Positions 11,297-23,100 of a stretch of 64,000 nt of DNA are shown one piece after another. A program made the position numbers and the translations under genes. The notes beneath the pieces are model-generated. The model saw nothing but the letters and a program-made list of their open reading frames with translations. It did not search any database and had not been told where the DNA came from. The DNA is taken from positions 64,680,716-64,744,715 of the forward strand of contig NC_081831.1 of NCBI RefSeq assembly GCF_030867095.1, read 5' to 3'. Positions within the stretch are counted from its first letter, which is position 1. Each line of letters starts with the position of its first letter. This DNA comes from Alligator mississippiensis (Eukaryota; Chordata; Crocodylia; Alligatoridae).

Positions 11297-12809
11297 GCAA
11301 TTTTTTGGTAAATGTGACCTTTTAAAACTTTCTTAAATATATTCTCATTGTCTTGAAGCAGCAGAGGCCTGTATGCAATGAATTCTGAGACCACGGTCCA
11401 AGGGGAAAGGCTAAAACCACATTTCACTGTTTTATTTTGTTGTTTCACCCTTTTAAGTGCCCTATGCAGCCATTTCTCAACTTTAACAGACCAATTTGTT
11501 TGATATTTTTACCAGGAGCCAGACCATGGCAATAGTGACCAGCTGTTCTGATGATGTCTGCAAAGATTTGGCATCTGTTCAGTTAAGGTAATAGGGCCAT
11601 AAATATTATTGCAATTGGCTCCTCTGGCAAGGCAGGCCAGGACATGGCTGAGAAGGAATGTAGGGAAAGACTTTTTCAGTAGCATTATTCCTGACTAAAA
11701 TCGTTTTCCAGCCATGTTCGTTTGGCAGCTGTTTGTGAGCCCAAGAGGAATTTGCTTTTGGAACATGGAATTAAAAAAAAAAACAAAAAAGTGGGGATGG
11801 AGGGCAAGTTTAGAAGGATCAAAGAAGGATTCAAAATGTCTTGCATTCATTGAAGTTTGTATTATCTGGGAATACCTGAAAACCATGTCTTAGCAACCAG
11901 TGCTGCATACCTGATAGTGTGTACCCTTCAGTTCTCAGATCTCAGCAGGGGGGAATTCCAAGTTGCTTGCTCCCTCAACAACTTTGATATTTTACAGCTC
12001 TGTTTGATTGTTTCTCATAATACTGTATCTGACAGACAGGACAGGTGAGTGCTATGCCATGGCTCAAGATCCCAGGCCTCATCCTTGCATTCACCAGTGG
12101 TAATAAGGCTGGAATCTTACCCTTGTTTCAGAATCTTCCTTTAGCTGTCATCACACCCTCCTGTCCCTGCATTCAGACTGTGCAGTGACTCTTTGGGGAT
12201 GAATGGGCTGCTGTGTGATTTTTTTACAGGGGTCTGGCCCACTTTCCCCTCACCTTCCTGCAGGTGCAGGTCATGTCTGTGCACATACTGAATTCCTTCT
12301 CCACACACCTGCTTCATCATGGTTACTTAGTATACAGGGAAAGAGATATGAAATCTTGTTACAGCACCAGTCTTCACACTCCTGTATCTGTTGATCTTTC
12401 CTGCCTGCTTCTAGCTGTTACTATTAGTGGATCTACAGTATCGGTTGGCAATGAGAGGCAGAGGCTTAGATTTGTCTTATCTGTAATAACTTGGCAATGG
12501 GGAAGGAAACTCTGGCTTATAGCTAGAGGATATTTTACTGGAGAAATGTTTTTGCTACAAGTGAGCTATTTGTTCAGAAGCAGTTTGCACCTGTTTTTGC
12601 AAACATTTTCTAGAAATTTTCAGCGCTTTGACCAGCTTTAGCTGGATGCAGTCCCGGTGCCAAGGACAATCCCATTGTGAAACTGGTAGAAGGCAATTGT
12701 TGGGTCCACTATATACAACTAGGGGTATAGCACATACAGGGCTAAGTACATACCATAAACAAAAGGATGAGTTTAACACTTATACAAATTGGATACTTAT
12801 GCAAATTCT

Positions 12810-13905
12810 TATAGATTTATAGATGGTTGGGTTGGAAGGGACCTTATCAGATGAAATCGAGTCCAACCCCCTGCCCTGAGCAGGAAAGAGCACTGGGGTC
12901 AGACAGCCTCAGCCAGGTGCATGTCTAACCTCCTCTTGAAGACCCCCAAGTTAGGGGAGAGCACCACCTCCCTTGGAAGCCCATTCCAGATTCTGGCAAC
13001 CCTTACCATAAAGAGATTCTTCCTAATGTCTAACCTAAGTCTGCTGTCCATCAGTTTGTGACTGTTGTTCCTAGTTACTCAAAGGGGTGCCCTGGTAAAC
13101 AGAGCATCTCCTATTCCTTGCTCTTCTCCCTGATGAATTTGTAGGCAGCCACAAAATCACCTCTTAGCCTTCTCTTGTGGAGGCTGAAGAGAGCCAGGGC
13201 CCTCCATCTCTCCTCATAGGGCCTTGCCTGCAGGTCCCTAACCATACAAGTGTCCCTCCTCTGGACCCTCTTAAGGTTGTCCACATCCCTCTTGAAGTGC
13301 AACGCCCAAAACTGAATGCAGTACTCCAACTGTGGCCTGACCAATGCTGCATAGATTGGAAATATCACCTCCCTGAACCTGTGCGTCATGCACCTGCTAT
13401 TGCATGATAAAGTGCAGTTAGCTTTACTGATTGCTTTGTCACATGAACATGAGTTGTCAATCTTGGTGTCAACAATGAGATCCTTTTGTGGTGCTGAGAA
13501 GGTCAGCCCCTAGCCTGTACGCATGCTGGTGATTCCCTCTCCCTAGGTGTAGCACCTTGTACTTGTCCTTGTTGAACTGCATCCTGTTCTGTTCTGCTCA
13601 CTTTTCCTACCTGTCCAGGTCCACTTGGATTCCTTCCCTACCCTCTAGTGTGTTAACTTTACCCCATAATTTAATATCATCTGCAAATTTGGACAGAGTG
13701 CTTCCCACGCCCTCATCAAAGTCACTGATGAAGACCTTGAACAGCACAGGTCCAAGGACCAAGCCTTGTGGGACTCCACTGCCCAGATCTTTCCAAGTCA
13801 ATACCAACCTATCCACCAACACTCTCTGGGTGTGACCCCCTAAGCCCATTTGCCACCCACCTGACAGTGTAATCATCTGCATCACAGCCACTCAGTTTCT
13901 CTGTG
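12810..13905 (-). mobile_element. CR1 LINE, 3' fragment with RT core
   Basis: The - strand encodes SGVPQGLVLGPVLF, then FADDIKLWG, a variant of the YADD reverse-transcriptase catalytic motif, and further 3' RRLRGDFVAAYKFI. The frame is broken between 13389 and 13607. The 3' end at about 12810 has the CR1 form GGTTGGAAGGGACC seen in complement. It is a dead, 5'-truncated copy. Confidence 0.92.
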
Positions 13906-13979
13906 AGAATAGGATACTAGTCATAGTAAAATGCAGAAGTTTGATTCTGGGTATGCAAAGAGCTAGGAAAGGCTTACAG

Positions 13980-14379
13980 CAATGGTGCCCAACCTTTTCA
14001 GGCTAAATGAGTAGTGCCAGATTAATCCATGGGCTGGATCTGGTCCAGGGGTCTCATCTGGTGTGCAGTGCTGGACCAGCTAGGGCTCAGTGCAGCTGTA
14101 CATGAATAACCTGGCTGGGGCCTGATGTCATGCAGCTGCATCAGACCCTGGTTCAAACCAGTTCCATGGGAACAGGGCCCAATCCCTAAGTATTGAGGCA
14201 GTCCAGCCAGGGCTGATCCAATCACCATAATTTGGCAGCAGGTGAACAGTAACAGTGGTAATAGCCACTGCCAAACTTCCAAATCTGTGGAAGGATTATG
14301 TGACTTTACAGGCCACCGGCTAGATTTTATGATTTTGCAGGCCATATCTGGCCCATAGGCCAGAGGTTGATAGCCCCTG
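13980..14379. mobile_element. hAT-type non-autonomous element
   Basis: The left end CAATGGTGCCCAACC and right end GGTTGATAGCCCCTG are imperfect inverted repeats. The flanking 8-mers GCTTACAG and TGGGACAG share only their last four bases. The body repeats phrases found in related copies, such as ATCTGGCCCATAGGCC. Confidence 0.6.
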
Positions 14380-15291
14380 TGGGACAGGTCCCTTGTGACT
14401 CGCATTTCCCTGTTTGCAGCATGAGACCTATAACCTAAGGCTGGTGGAGTTGACCTATATGAGATGCTTTGATATCCTTAGAGGATGATACCACAGCAGT
14501 GAATGGCTAAAGGTGCTGATTAGGGAGTGTTTCTAAGACAGCTGCATTGCACTAATCGTTACAAAAGGCTGAAGTAAATAAAGCAGCAGGTTCAACCCGT
14601 CTTCAGCTAGTTCAACTCCTTACAGGAGAGAAACCAGGTTTTCCTCTTGCTGGTAGTATAGGACATTCCTGTCTGGGTCTGGCAATGGTGGACTATTTTG
14701 GACTGATGAACAGAACACACGCAGGCCAGCTGTCTCTGCTAGTCATATTAAAATAATTTATAAAGGCATCCAAACAATTCAACACTTAAACAAGATTCAG
14801 CAAATCCTTGTGATGCAAACAATATGTAGTTGCTTAGATTTTTTGGTGATGCTAAAGGCACCTTGAAACGAGATGGAGCAATAGTAAAACCATGCTGCCT
14901 TTTTACAGCATCCCCTTCATTTAAAAATACATCCAACTGCCCTCTGCATTGCTGCTTACAAGGCAAAAAAATGTTGCAACAACAGGAGATTATTTTCAGC
15001 AATAAATGCCCACCTTTTAAGTACCCAGCCAATAGATATTTGGACTATCTAGTGCTCCCTGCAGAACTTGCTTTAAGTAACTTTTGTACGGAAGAGACAA
15101 AAATTAAGTTCTGCGTTTTCTTCACTTCAGAGGGAGGCTGATTGATTTGTTTTACCACAAACACCTGGCTGACTTCTGAATTATTTTAATCTTGCAATTG
15201 CTGAAGAATGTCAGGAATCAGTGTCTAAAGGTCCAGCTAGTCTAAGAAAACTCCTGTAGTCCAAATCCATAGGAATGGATATTGGCTAAAC

Positions 15292-15547
15292 CAGTGATTC
15301 TCAACCAGGGTGCCAAGGCACCTAGGGTGTGCTATGAGATCCTTTGAAAGGTGCTACAGAAAGCGTGAAGAGATAAGCAGACAATGGCAGGCTCCGGCTC
15401 TCTTTGCCTAGCCATTCCCCTGCCTCCACTGGCCCAGCCCCTCTGCAAGGAGGTAAGTGCTATAATTTAGTTTTTGAAACGGGGTGCTGCTCAATTTGCA
15501 AAAGTAATGGAGGGGAACCTTAAGTCTAAAGAGGCTGAGAACTGCTG
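15292..15547. mobile_element. hAT-type non-autonomous element
   Basis: The ends are CAGTGATTCTCAACC and, in complement, CAGCAGTTCTCAGCC. The flanking 8-mers GGCTAAAC (15284-15291) and AGCTAAAC (15548-15555) match at 7 of 8. No coding content. Confidence 0.85.
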
Positions 15548-16555
15548 AGCTAAACAATGTTTCATGAGCACTAGAACCTAAACTATTTGTTTTGAAAAGG
15601 CTTTGATAAGAGTCCTTACATACAGCTTGTAGCTAACAGCCATAAGACAGCAAAGTCACATTGTGTGTAAACCATTCACAATTTACAGCAGAACAGAGTT
15701 CTGTTCCTTGCTAATAGCAAACTGAAAAGTTCATCCCGCACTGCTCTTATTTTACAGAATGGACCCCTCTAGTCCGCTGCACTTAAAGAACTGGACAAGG
15801 AAATTGAGTTGTTCTGCTTTCTGCTATAGCCCAAGCCACTCCTGACAGCTAGAGAAATCATAACATGTCTTGTTTTAAATTGAGCCTGATGTAAGAGACC
15901 CTCAGTCATTTTTACTAATGATTAAGCTTCCATAGAAAAATGAGAAATTCCTATATATCCTGAATGTTTCAAATAGTCTATTATTAACGTGTCATAGCCA
16001 GAATAAAGCCTTGGCTTTCTACCTTGTGTTTTATAATTCTGCTTTATAGTGCATCAATCTGCCCAAACCAGCTCCTCTGTCATTTTGGAAGTAGGTTTTT
16101 CAGCATTCACTGGGTAAAAGTGTAGCTGGAGATGCTGGTACAAAGTGTGAGCATGCTCTACTTGACTCAGGGAAAATGAGTTGAATAGGAGAGGCAGCTA
16201 ACCATCTCCTTCAGCCTACTGGGAAACTAAGGTCAAGGAACACAATTACCTCCTCAGGGCAGATGTTTCTTGGGAGCAAACTGGTCCATTTAATGTAGAC
16301 AGCCGTGTATCTACATGACCAATCCTGGTGGGTTCATTAGTCACTATCAAGGAGAGAGAAGTTGCAGGAGTTCTTGAATTTGAATCCCTTCAGCTGACAC
16401 TAGGATGGGGATTTTCACACAAGTCAATGCAGTATGTTAGGGTGGCTCAGTAATTCAATTTACCTAGCACCAGAAGGGTTATATCTTACTAACTCATGTG
16501 CTAGAAATGTGAACACCATTAGCTATGAACCATTTCATTGGTCCATGTCCTTATT

Positions 16556-16561
16556 TTTATT
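16556..16561 (-). terminator. LNX3: Candidate LNX3 poly(A) signal
   Basis: TTTATT on the + strand gives AATAAA on the - strand about 490 bp after the LNX3 stop codon. There is no independent support, and other sites further on are possible. Confidence 0.3.
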
Positions 16562-17052
16562 AGCAACTTTTAAAAACAAAGACAATGACTTGAATAAAGT
16601 GTCCAAGAATGCCAGCCAGCCAGCAAATGTTAGCTTGCTAGGTTACTTGATTTTTCTTATGGACACTAGTTTGACCAGGAATTAAAACATCACCTGAAAA
16701 AAGTTGACAACTATAGCTCAAGACGCAGATGGACAATTCCTCTTGGATCGTGGGAAAAATAACTGTCCCTACAATTATGATGAGTTCTAATCAGTACAAG
16801 AAGCTAGTGAAGATACAGCTCCAAGCTGCTAGCATATTGTACCTTAAAAAAAATCAGATGCATCCACAAGTTGCATTAACTTTCTGAACGGTATGGAAAT
16901 GTTTTCTTCAAAGAGGAAGTGAAAGTCTAGTGCACACCGTGCCAGGAGTTCGTGGTTTCCTTAGTAAGTGTCACATGATGGGCTGTCAGATCAAGCAAAC
17001 TAGCATCAGAGGGGCTCACAGATTTCGTGAATACACATTTTTGTTTTGGTGT

Positions 17053-17188
17053 TTACACAAGACTTCCAGGCCAGGACACCACAGTAAGAATGACTTTGTT
17101 CCTTTGTTCTTTCAGCATGGGGATCAGCTCTGAATTGCTCATTCCTATGGCAGGTACTGCATTTACTGCCACAATTTCATCTCCACAC
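17053..17188 (-). CDS. LNX3: LNX3 exon 10, end of PDZ4 and stop
   Basis: The acceptor on the - strand is a T/C-rich tract ending TGCCTAG at 17189-17190. The exon completes a Lys codon, then encodes [18 protein letters not shown] and [18 protein letters not shown], ending GSLV and TAA (17053-17055). The -SLV end matches LNX2 and has the form of a C-terminal PDZ-binding motif. Confidence 0.92.
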
Positions 17189-20100
17189 CTAGGCAGAAAA
17201 GAGAAGGCACTGCTGTCAGGATGCAACTTGTCTAGTTCATTACTTGTAGCTCTACAGTGCCTACAAACCTCAAGTGAGACACGGGTCTCTTTCTTAGTGT
17301 GAGGCACTGTAGGCAGCGGTAGTCCCTTTCACACCAGAAAAAGGTTGAAGGAAGGAAATAACATGCAAGCAGAATGAACAATGTGATTGGTCTACAAGTC
17401 TCATACTACTGCAACTACTTTTTTCTTGTCTAAACATACAGGGGTAAAGGGGACATGGGAAAAAGAGAAGGGACATGCAGGATACTGGAAGCAAGTGAGG
17501 AAAGGCGTAGTTGAGAGTTCAAGCAAGCAGCCATTCAGCTGAGGGGGAGACAGACTGGAGCATTGGCAGCGATGGATTCAGTCTGTCAAGTCCCTTCTGC
17601 AACTGTTTCTCTAGCAATAGCAGAGGTGAAGTGCTAGTTTCAACACAACTTGGGTTTGAATCTGCCTCAGCTGCCAGGATGGGACACACCCAAACTGTTT
17701 AACAGCATGGGGAGTAACTGCCTTGGCAGCAGCACTGCTGAGAAACCCAATGTGAGTCAGCAACAGACTGCTGCAGGCAGAAAAGCAAATGCAACTTAGT
17801 ATTAACAGAAGTGTTGCAGGCAAAACATGGGAGGGGATTAGGACTCCCCTAGTCAGTGCTGGCTGGGTCTTGGCTCACCTGTTCTGTCCTGTTTGGGACA
17901 CTACTTTAAGAAGGATGTAGAGAAACAGGAGAGGATTCAGAGGCAAGCAATGGAAGTGGAAAGGGGATAGGAATGCAAGGCAGATAAGGAAAGATTGCAG
18001 GAGCTGGGTTGGGTGCACTTAGGTTGGACAAAAGCAGAGTAAGGGGACAGTTCTCTAATATTTGAAAGGCTGCCAAAAAAAGAACAGGAAGAAAAATAGT
18101 CCTGTCAGTAAAGCAGATTCAGATTAAACCTCAGGAAAAAAAAAAGACTTCCTAACTGGAGAGTAATGGAACAAACTGCCTAGACAGGTTGTAGAGTCTT
18201 CCTTGTTAGGAGGTTGGGGGTTTTCTTGAAGAGGCTGGATATCACCGTATGCAGAAGCTGGATATGCATCTGCCTGGGATGGTTTGGAAATAATCACTTC
18301 ACCATGCCTTCCAGCCCTACGTTTCCAAAGAGTGTGAAGGCCCTTATGAGCTATGGAGTAGGCAGAGTACAGAATAGCCTACAGCAAAAGCATCTTTCAG
18401 GAAAATGAATTCCTCCTAGCTTGCCTGAGAAGGAATGAGCTAAGGCACAGCATCAGTTCCTTGACAACTGTTTGGAAATTTGTCTTCTAGGGAACAGAGC
18501 CAGGTCCCCATCCTTACACTATCCTTAGCAGGGACGCTGAAAGGGCAACACTGACCTCTGCATTATTGTAAGTGGAGTGGAAGATTCTGCAAAGAAGCTT
18601 TACAGGAAAAGATGGTCATAGGTCACTCTTCCCATTTCCCACTCGGTGCACTAACTTTGTCGTCTAGACAAGCCAAAAGCTGCTACACCCCTCTTGCAAG
18701 TACTCTGGCACAGAGGTCTCATCACTGGGAACCTTCTTGGGAGAGAAGGATGTTCAGGGTGACCCTGCTCCATCCTGTTATTCCTCATTATAAGTTTTAA
18801 CACTCCTCAGAGTATCTTAACTCATTCTCTCCCATGTGGTAGCTACATCCTTGCAGAGATGAAGCGTCAAATCTACTAATGACAAGGCACTGAAAAGTCT
18901 GATTTTTATGCTTCAGAGCACTAAGAGCTGGGAGTGAAAGGTACTTGGATAAGTCCCTATATTTTGTTCTGGCTCATTTGAATTAGATAAAAAGCAAGAT
19001 ACCTCAAAAAAAATCAAATCAAAACACTATGTGCTGCAAAGCTCAGTGCCTCTGAACTGGATACCAGTAATTAAAGAGAGAACCATACATACTTCAGTCT
19101 CCTGTCTCGGAAAGCAGGCGTTCCAGGCACAATGGTTTTAATGAAGAACGGCTGGCTTCCTTTGCTTTCTTCAAAGCCTCCAACAATGCTGAATCCCCAG
19201 CTTTCTGAATTACTCTTACGCAGGATAATATCTTGACAACAGTGGAGGTTACTGGAAAGAGAAGCAGAGAGTGGCTTTCTCAGTTTCCACACATAATTGC
19301 AATAGATCTATCCAGATTACCTGTATGTGGGGGAATGGGCAATATACCACAGTTTGTGAAGGGAAGGAAGCCAAGTGGGGGGGTGGGGAGAGGGGTCAAG
19401 GTTGTCAATGGGGGGTTGCCTTAAAGAATCATTCAAAAAAAAAAAAAAAAAATGAAAGGATTGTAAACACAATTGCTGCAGCCCCTGCGGTTAACCTGGA
19501 ATCACATTTCTGCTTTTGTATTGTCACTACTTGGTACAATGGCTGCATTCAGGCACCAGGTCTCACTGATGAAAAGTAAACGTTGAATTAGGTAAGGCAA
19601 CCAGCCTTCAATCAAAACAACTGAATCCATCAGGGTTTGCTCAAAGGGTTTGTTCATGAAAAACATCTCTTGTTGTACTCTGTGCTTTTTGGAATGTTAT
19701 AATCCCGTGACAAAGAGAGAGAGATTGTTTATAAGACAGTAGATCCAAAACAGCATGGCGGATCTCTCTCAACATCTAGAAGGCTTAAAAATCTTGAGCG
19801 TGTTACTGTAATGCAATGCTCAGCCTGCTAGTTGAAGAAGGTGGGGAGGGAGTGAAACGTGTAATTGTCCACGTCACCTGCCTCTCCCGGTGCCCAGCGT
19901 TAGTGCGGGCAGCTTGCTGTTGGCTTGCCATGAGGCAGCACCTTCCCTTCTTCCTCCTCCCCCTCTTCCCAGCACCAATGCCACCAGGCTAAGTGTTCCC
20001 ACCAGCCATGGCTTGATGCTGCAGGAGGAAACCAGTGGGGTGGTGTAGTGCAATGCTCCCAGGCCATGCAGCAGTGGAGCCATCAGCACCCCATCGAGTC

Positions 20101-23100
20101 AGGCAGAGCCAGTGCTAGATCCTCCTGTGCAGCACCCTCCGCATCCTGTGCCACCTTACACGGTTTTTCTTCCACTTGTGCTGGGCCACACACTGCCCAC
20201 CCCATAGCAGCATCCTGGTGACCTGGCTCCAGCTTTCCATACCTCTCCTCTCCCTCAAACTGTTGCCATCTTCAGCTGTGGACAGAAACACCACAGGGGG
20301 AGGGGCTACTGCATCCTGGGATACTGAAGGACTTCAGCTTGGGTGATGCAGCTGTGGGGAGTGGCCACACGGTAATGGAAGAGGAGCAAGGTTGTGCAGA
20401 TCACCTTGGAGTGGTGTAGCTTTGAGCCATACAACAAATGCTTTAAGCCACTTAAAAGTGTTTGTGTAGCAAATCCATGGGTTAAGAGCTCCAGGAGCCT
20501 AAAATTACTGTGTAACAAGGCTCATAGTCAGCAGTGCTAGTCTGAAGTCAGGCAGGAAGCAGGACAGTGTCATAGCACCTGACGAAGTAGACTGGCATCT
20601 ACAAAAGCTTATGCATTTTTTATCGAGTTGGGCCCTAAGGTTTCACCCTGTCCTGGCTTCTGCTGTGCTTATAAAGTAAATATTCACACTAACATGTAAC
20701 TGCTGCAACCAGACCCAGCTCTAGTTTTCTAAGAAAAGTACTCCAACTGGTTTTGGTACCTCCATAGTTATGTTGTGCTGTTTTGGGTGAGCAAGATAAT
20801 TTACAGCAGAAGAGCTGAAAATGAAGTACAACTGATAATAGACAGCAACATACAGCTACACCATAGCCAAAGATAGTGAATGTGCTAGGCACAATTTAAG
20901 CCTGAGCTTCATATGGAAGGTACAGTTCTTATGTGGTAGTGGGCTCTTTAATGTGCATTAGCTTAATTTTAATGTATATTAAAGTCACTAAAAACGCACA
21001 CTTTAGTTAGTGCACATTAAAATAGGCTAATGTGCATTAAGCATCACTTAAACCATGCTCTTTAGTTAATAGACATTTTTCTAGTACTTCAGGGTGCCTG
21101 TAGACGTGTTGGAAGGTTGCTCCAATGCACTGTAATAACAATTAATTGGGCATTTATACACATACCTTTTTGTCCCACGACATGCCAAAGATCTGTCACT
21201 TCACGCGAGCTGCATGTGAACTGATGCACACCTTCCTGCGCCACATGCAGTTGTATGAGTGGTGAAAAAAGCACACACAAAATGGTGCGGTGCGCTTTTC
21301 AACCAAAGCACCTCCGATGTATTTTAGTTCAAAAGCGCACCATTGCCATTTTCTCAGTGCTGACACACAATTTGCCACTTATACAACTGCAAGCGTTGCA
21401 GCACCTGGCGCTGCAGTGCTTACATGTATAAAAATGCCCGCTGGGTCTGCTGGAGTGCAGTAAATAGCACATCTTGTGCACCAGCATCCCCACACTTCAA
21501 TATGGCAGTGGGGGTGCTTTAACAAAAGCTTTTTGAATGAGCTTAGTTCAAGCACCCTTGCTGCCACTTTGAAGCACAGGGACACTAATACATGAAACTG
21601 CGGCACTTTAACTTGAGTGGCTCTCTAAGCTACTCTAATTAAAGCACCCTGCCCCCTACCCCTGAAGCATGTGTAAAACTGCCCTCATAATGAAGGTACT
21701 AGATTTAATGGACATTAATTGAAGTGCATTAATGCACATGTAGAGGTGCCCACTGACTGCAAGTTGTTACATCTACTAATCCTAGTATATACCAAAGGCC
21801 AGTCAGTTCTCTATAGCAAGCAGTTTTGCCTATGCAATTTTTTGGGGATGCTGGGGAAAGCTTAGAACATTTTCCATGAAGGCTGCCAGGTAGATTTATG
21901 ATTTTGACAGAAACTTTGTTACTTTTGAGTGTTCACATTTTCTTTGAAGAAAAGTGTGGTGTGCTGTCCAAGTCAGGGGCAGGGATAGGGTTCTCTTAGT
22001 TCCTGAAGCTGAATGTTGAAACAGCTCAGATTTCATGGAGGTGGGTACTGTGTGACCACCCCAGAAGAAAAATGTAATACTGCAGCAAAAAAAAAAAGGA
22101 GTTAAGTGGACAACAAAAATACCCACAGCTATATTAGGATTGTGTGCATGGGACATCCAGTGCCATACTCCAAATAACCAATCACTATGTGCCTGAGATT
22201 AGGGGGACAACACTATGTTATAGCATAACTATCCATTGGCTAAGAATCTTAAGAGCCTCAACAGGAACACTGATCTGATCCATGATTTATGCTAAATCCT
22301 GTGTTCTCAAAAATTCATATCCTGTTTTAAAAACCAGAACTTGTTCTAACTGTGATGAGTAGGCTAGCCATGACATTTGGGCTATCCCCTATTTTAACTT
22401 CCCTTCTTAGGCAGGAGAGAGAGGTTTATATCTCATCTGAAAGACACTTCAAGCAGTACCGTATCAGCACAGTGTGAACACCCAAGTCCAATAGGATGGA
22501 ACGTAGCAACTTTTAATCTTTCAAACCAGTGGTCAGTAGACGGTATGCTGCCAGGTGAGCCAGGCTGACAAATGCCAGATGACACAAGCAGTAGACCACA
22601 AGTACAAAAGCTTAGTATACAAAGGCTGAAATTCAGCATCATGGACAGAAGCGTTGAAAAGGACAGAAAATGCCCCTAGAGAGCCTTGAGCACAACCTCT
22701 TCGGATTCTGCTTTTTCGTCAAACAACTGCTCTCTCAGGGTAGCTACACACACACATGGCCTACTTCCAACAAATGCGAGAGATTAAGTAGCACAGGAGC
22801 CATCTGTTGGATCATGTATACCTGGGGGGGAAATAGCACGTGATACCAAACCACTGAAAAACATTTTAACTGTTGGTGAACACTGCAAGAGGGCTACACT
22901 GAATAACGGGGACATCTCAGTCCAATGATTCTCCAACAGGGGAAAATAAACTTATGCTGCACATACTGGTCAATACGTTTAAGATTACAAACACTTGTGC
23001 TCAGTAGAGGATAGCACTAAGCACAATAAGCCAATAAAAGAAGAACAGAAGCAATGGCTAGAGTAGAAGATACAATTCAGATGACTCCTTATTTCACTGG

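Larger units (their letters stand above)
9923..11310 (+). other. FIP1L2: FIP1L2 3' UTR (inferred)
   Basis: AT-rich sequence with several T runs follows the stop codon and contains no large repeat. It ends at one of two canonical AATAAA signals. The extent is inferred from those signals alone. Confidence 0.6.
11311..16500. other. Intergenic interval between the convergent genes
   Basis: About 5 kb between the inferred 3' ends of FIP1L2 and LNX3. It contains a CR1 fragment (12810-13905) and two hAT-type elements (13980-14379, 15292-15547). The rest looks unique and AT-rich, with no gene that I can support. Confidence 0.6.
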
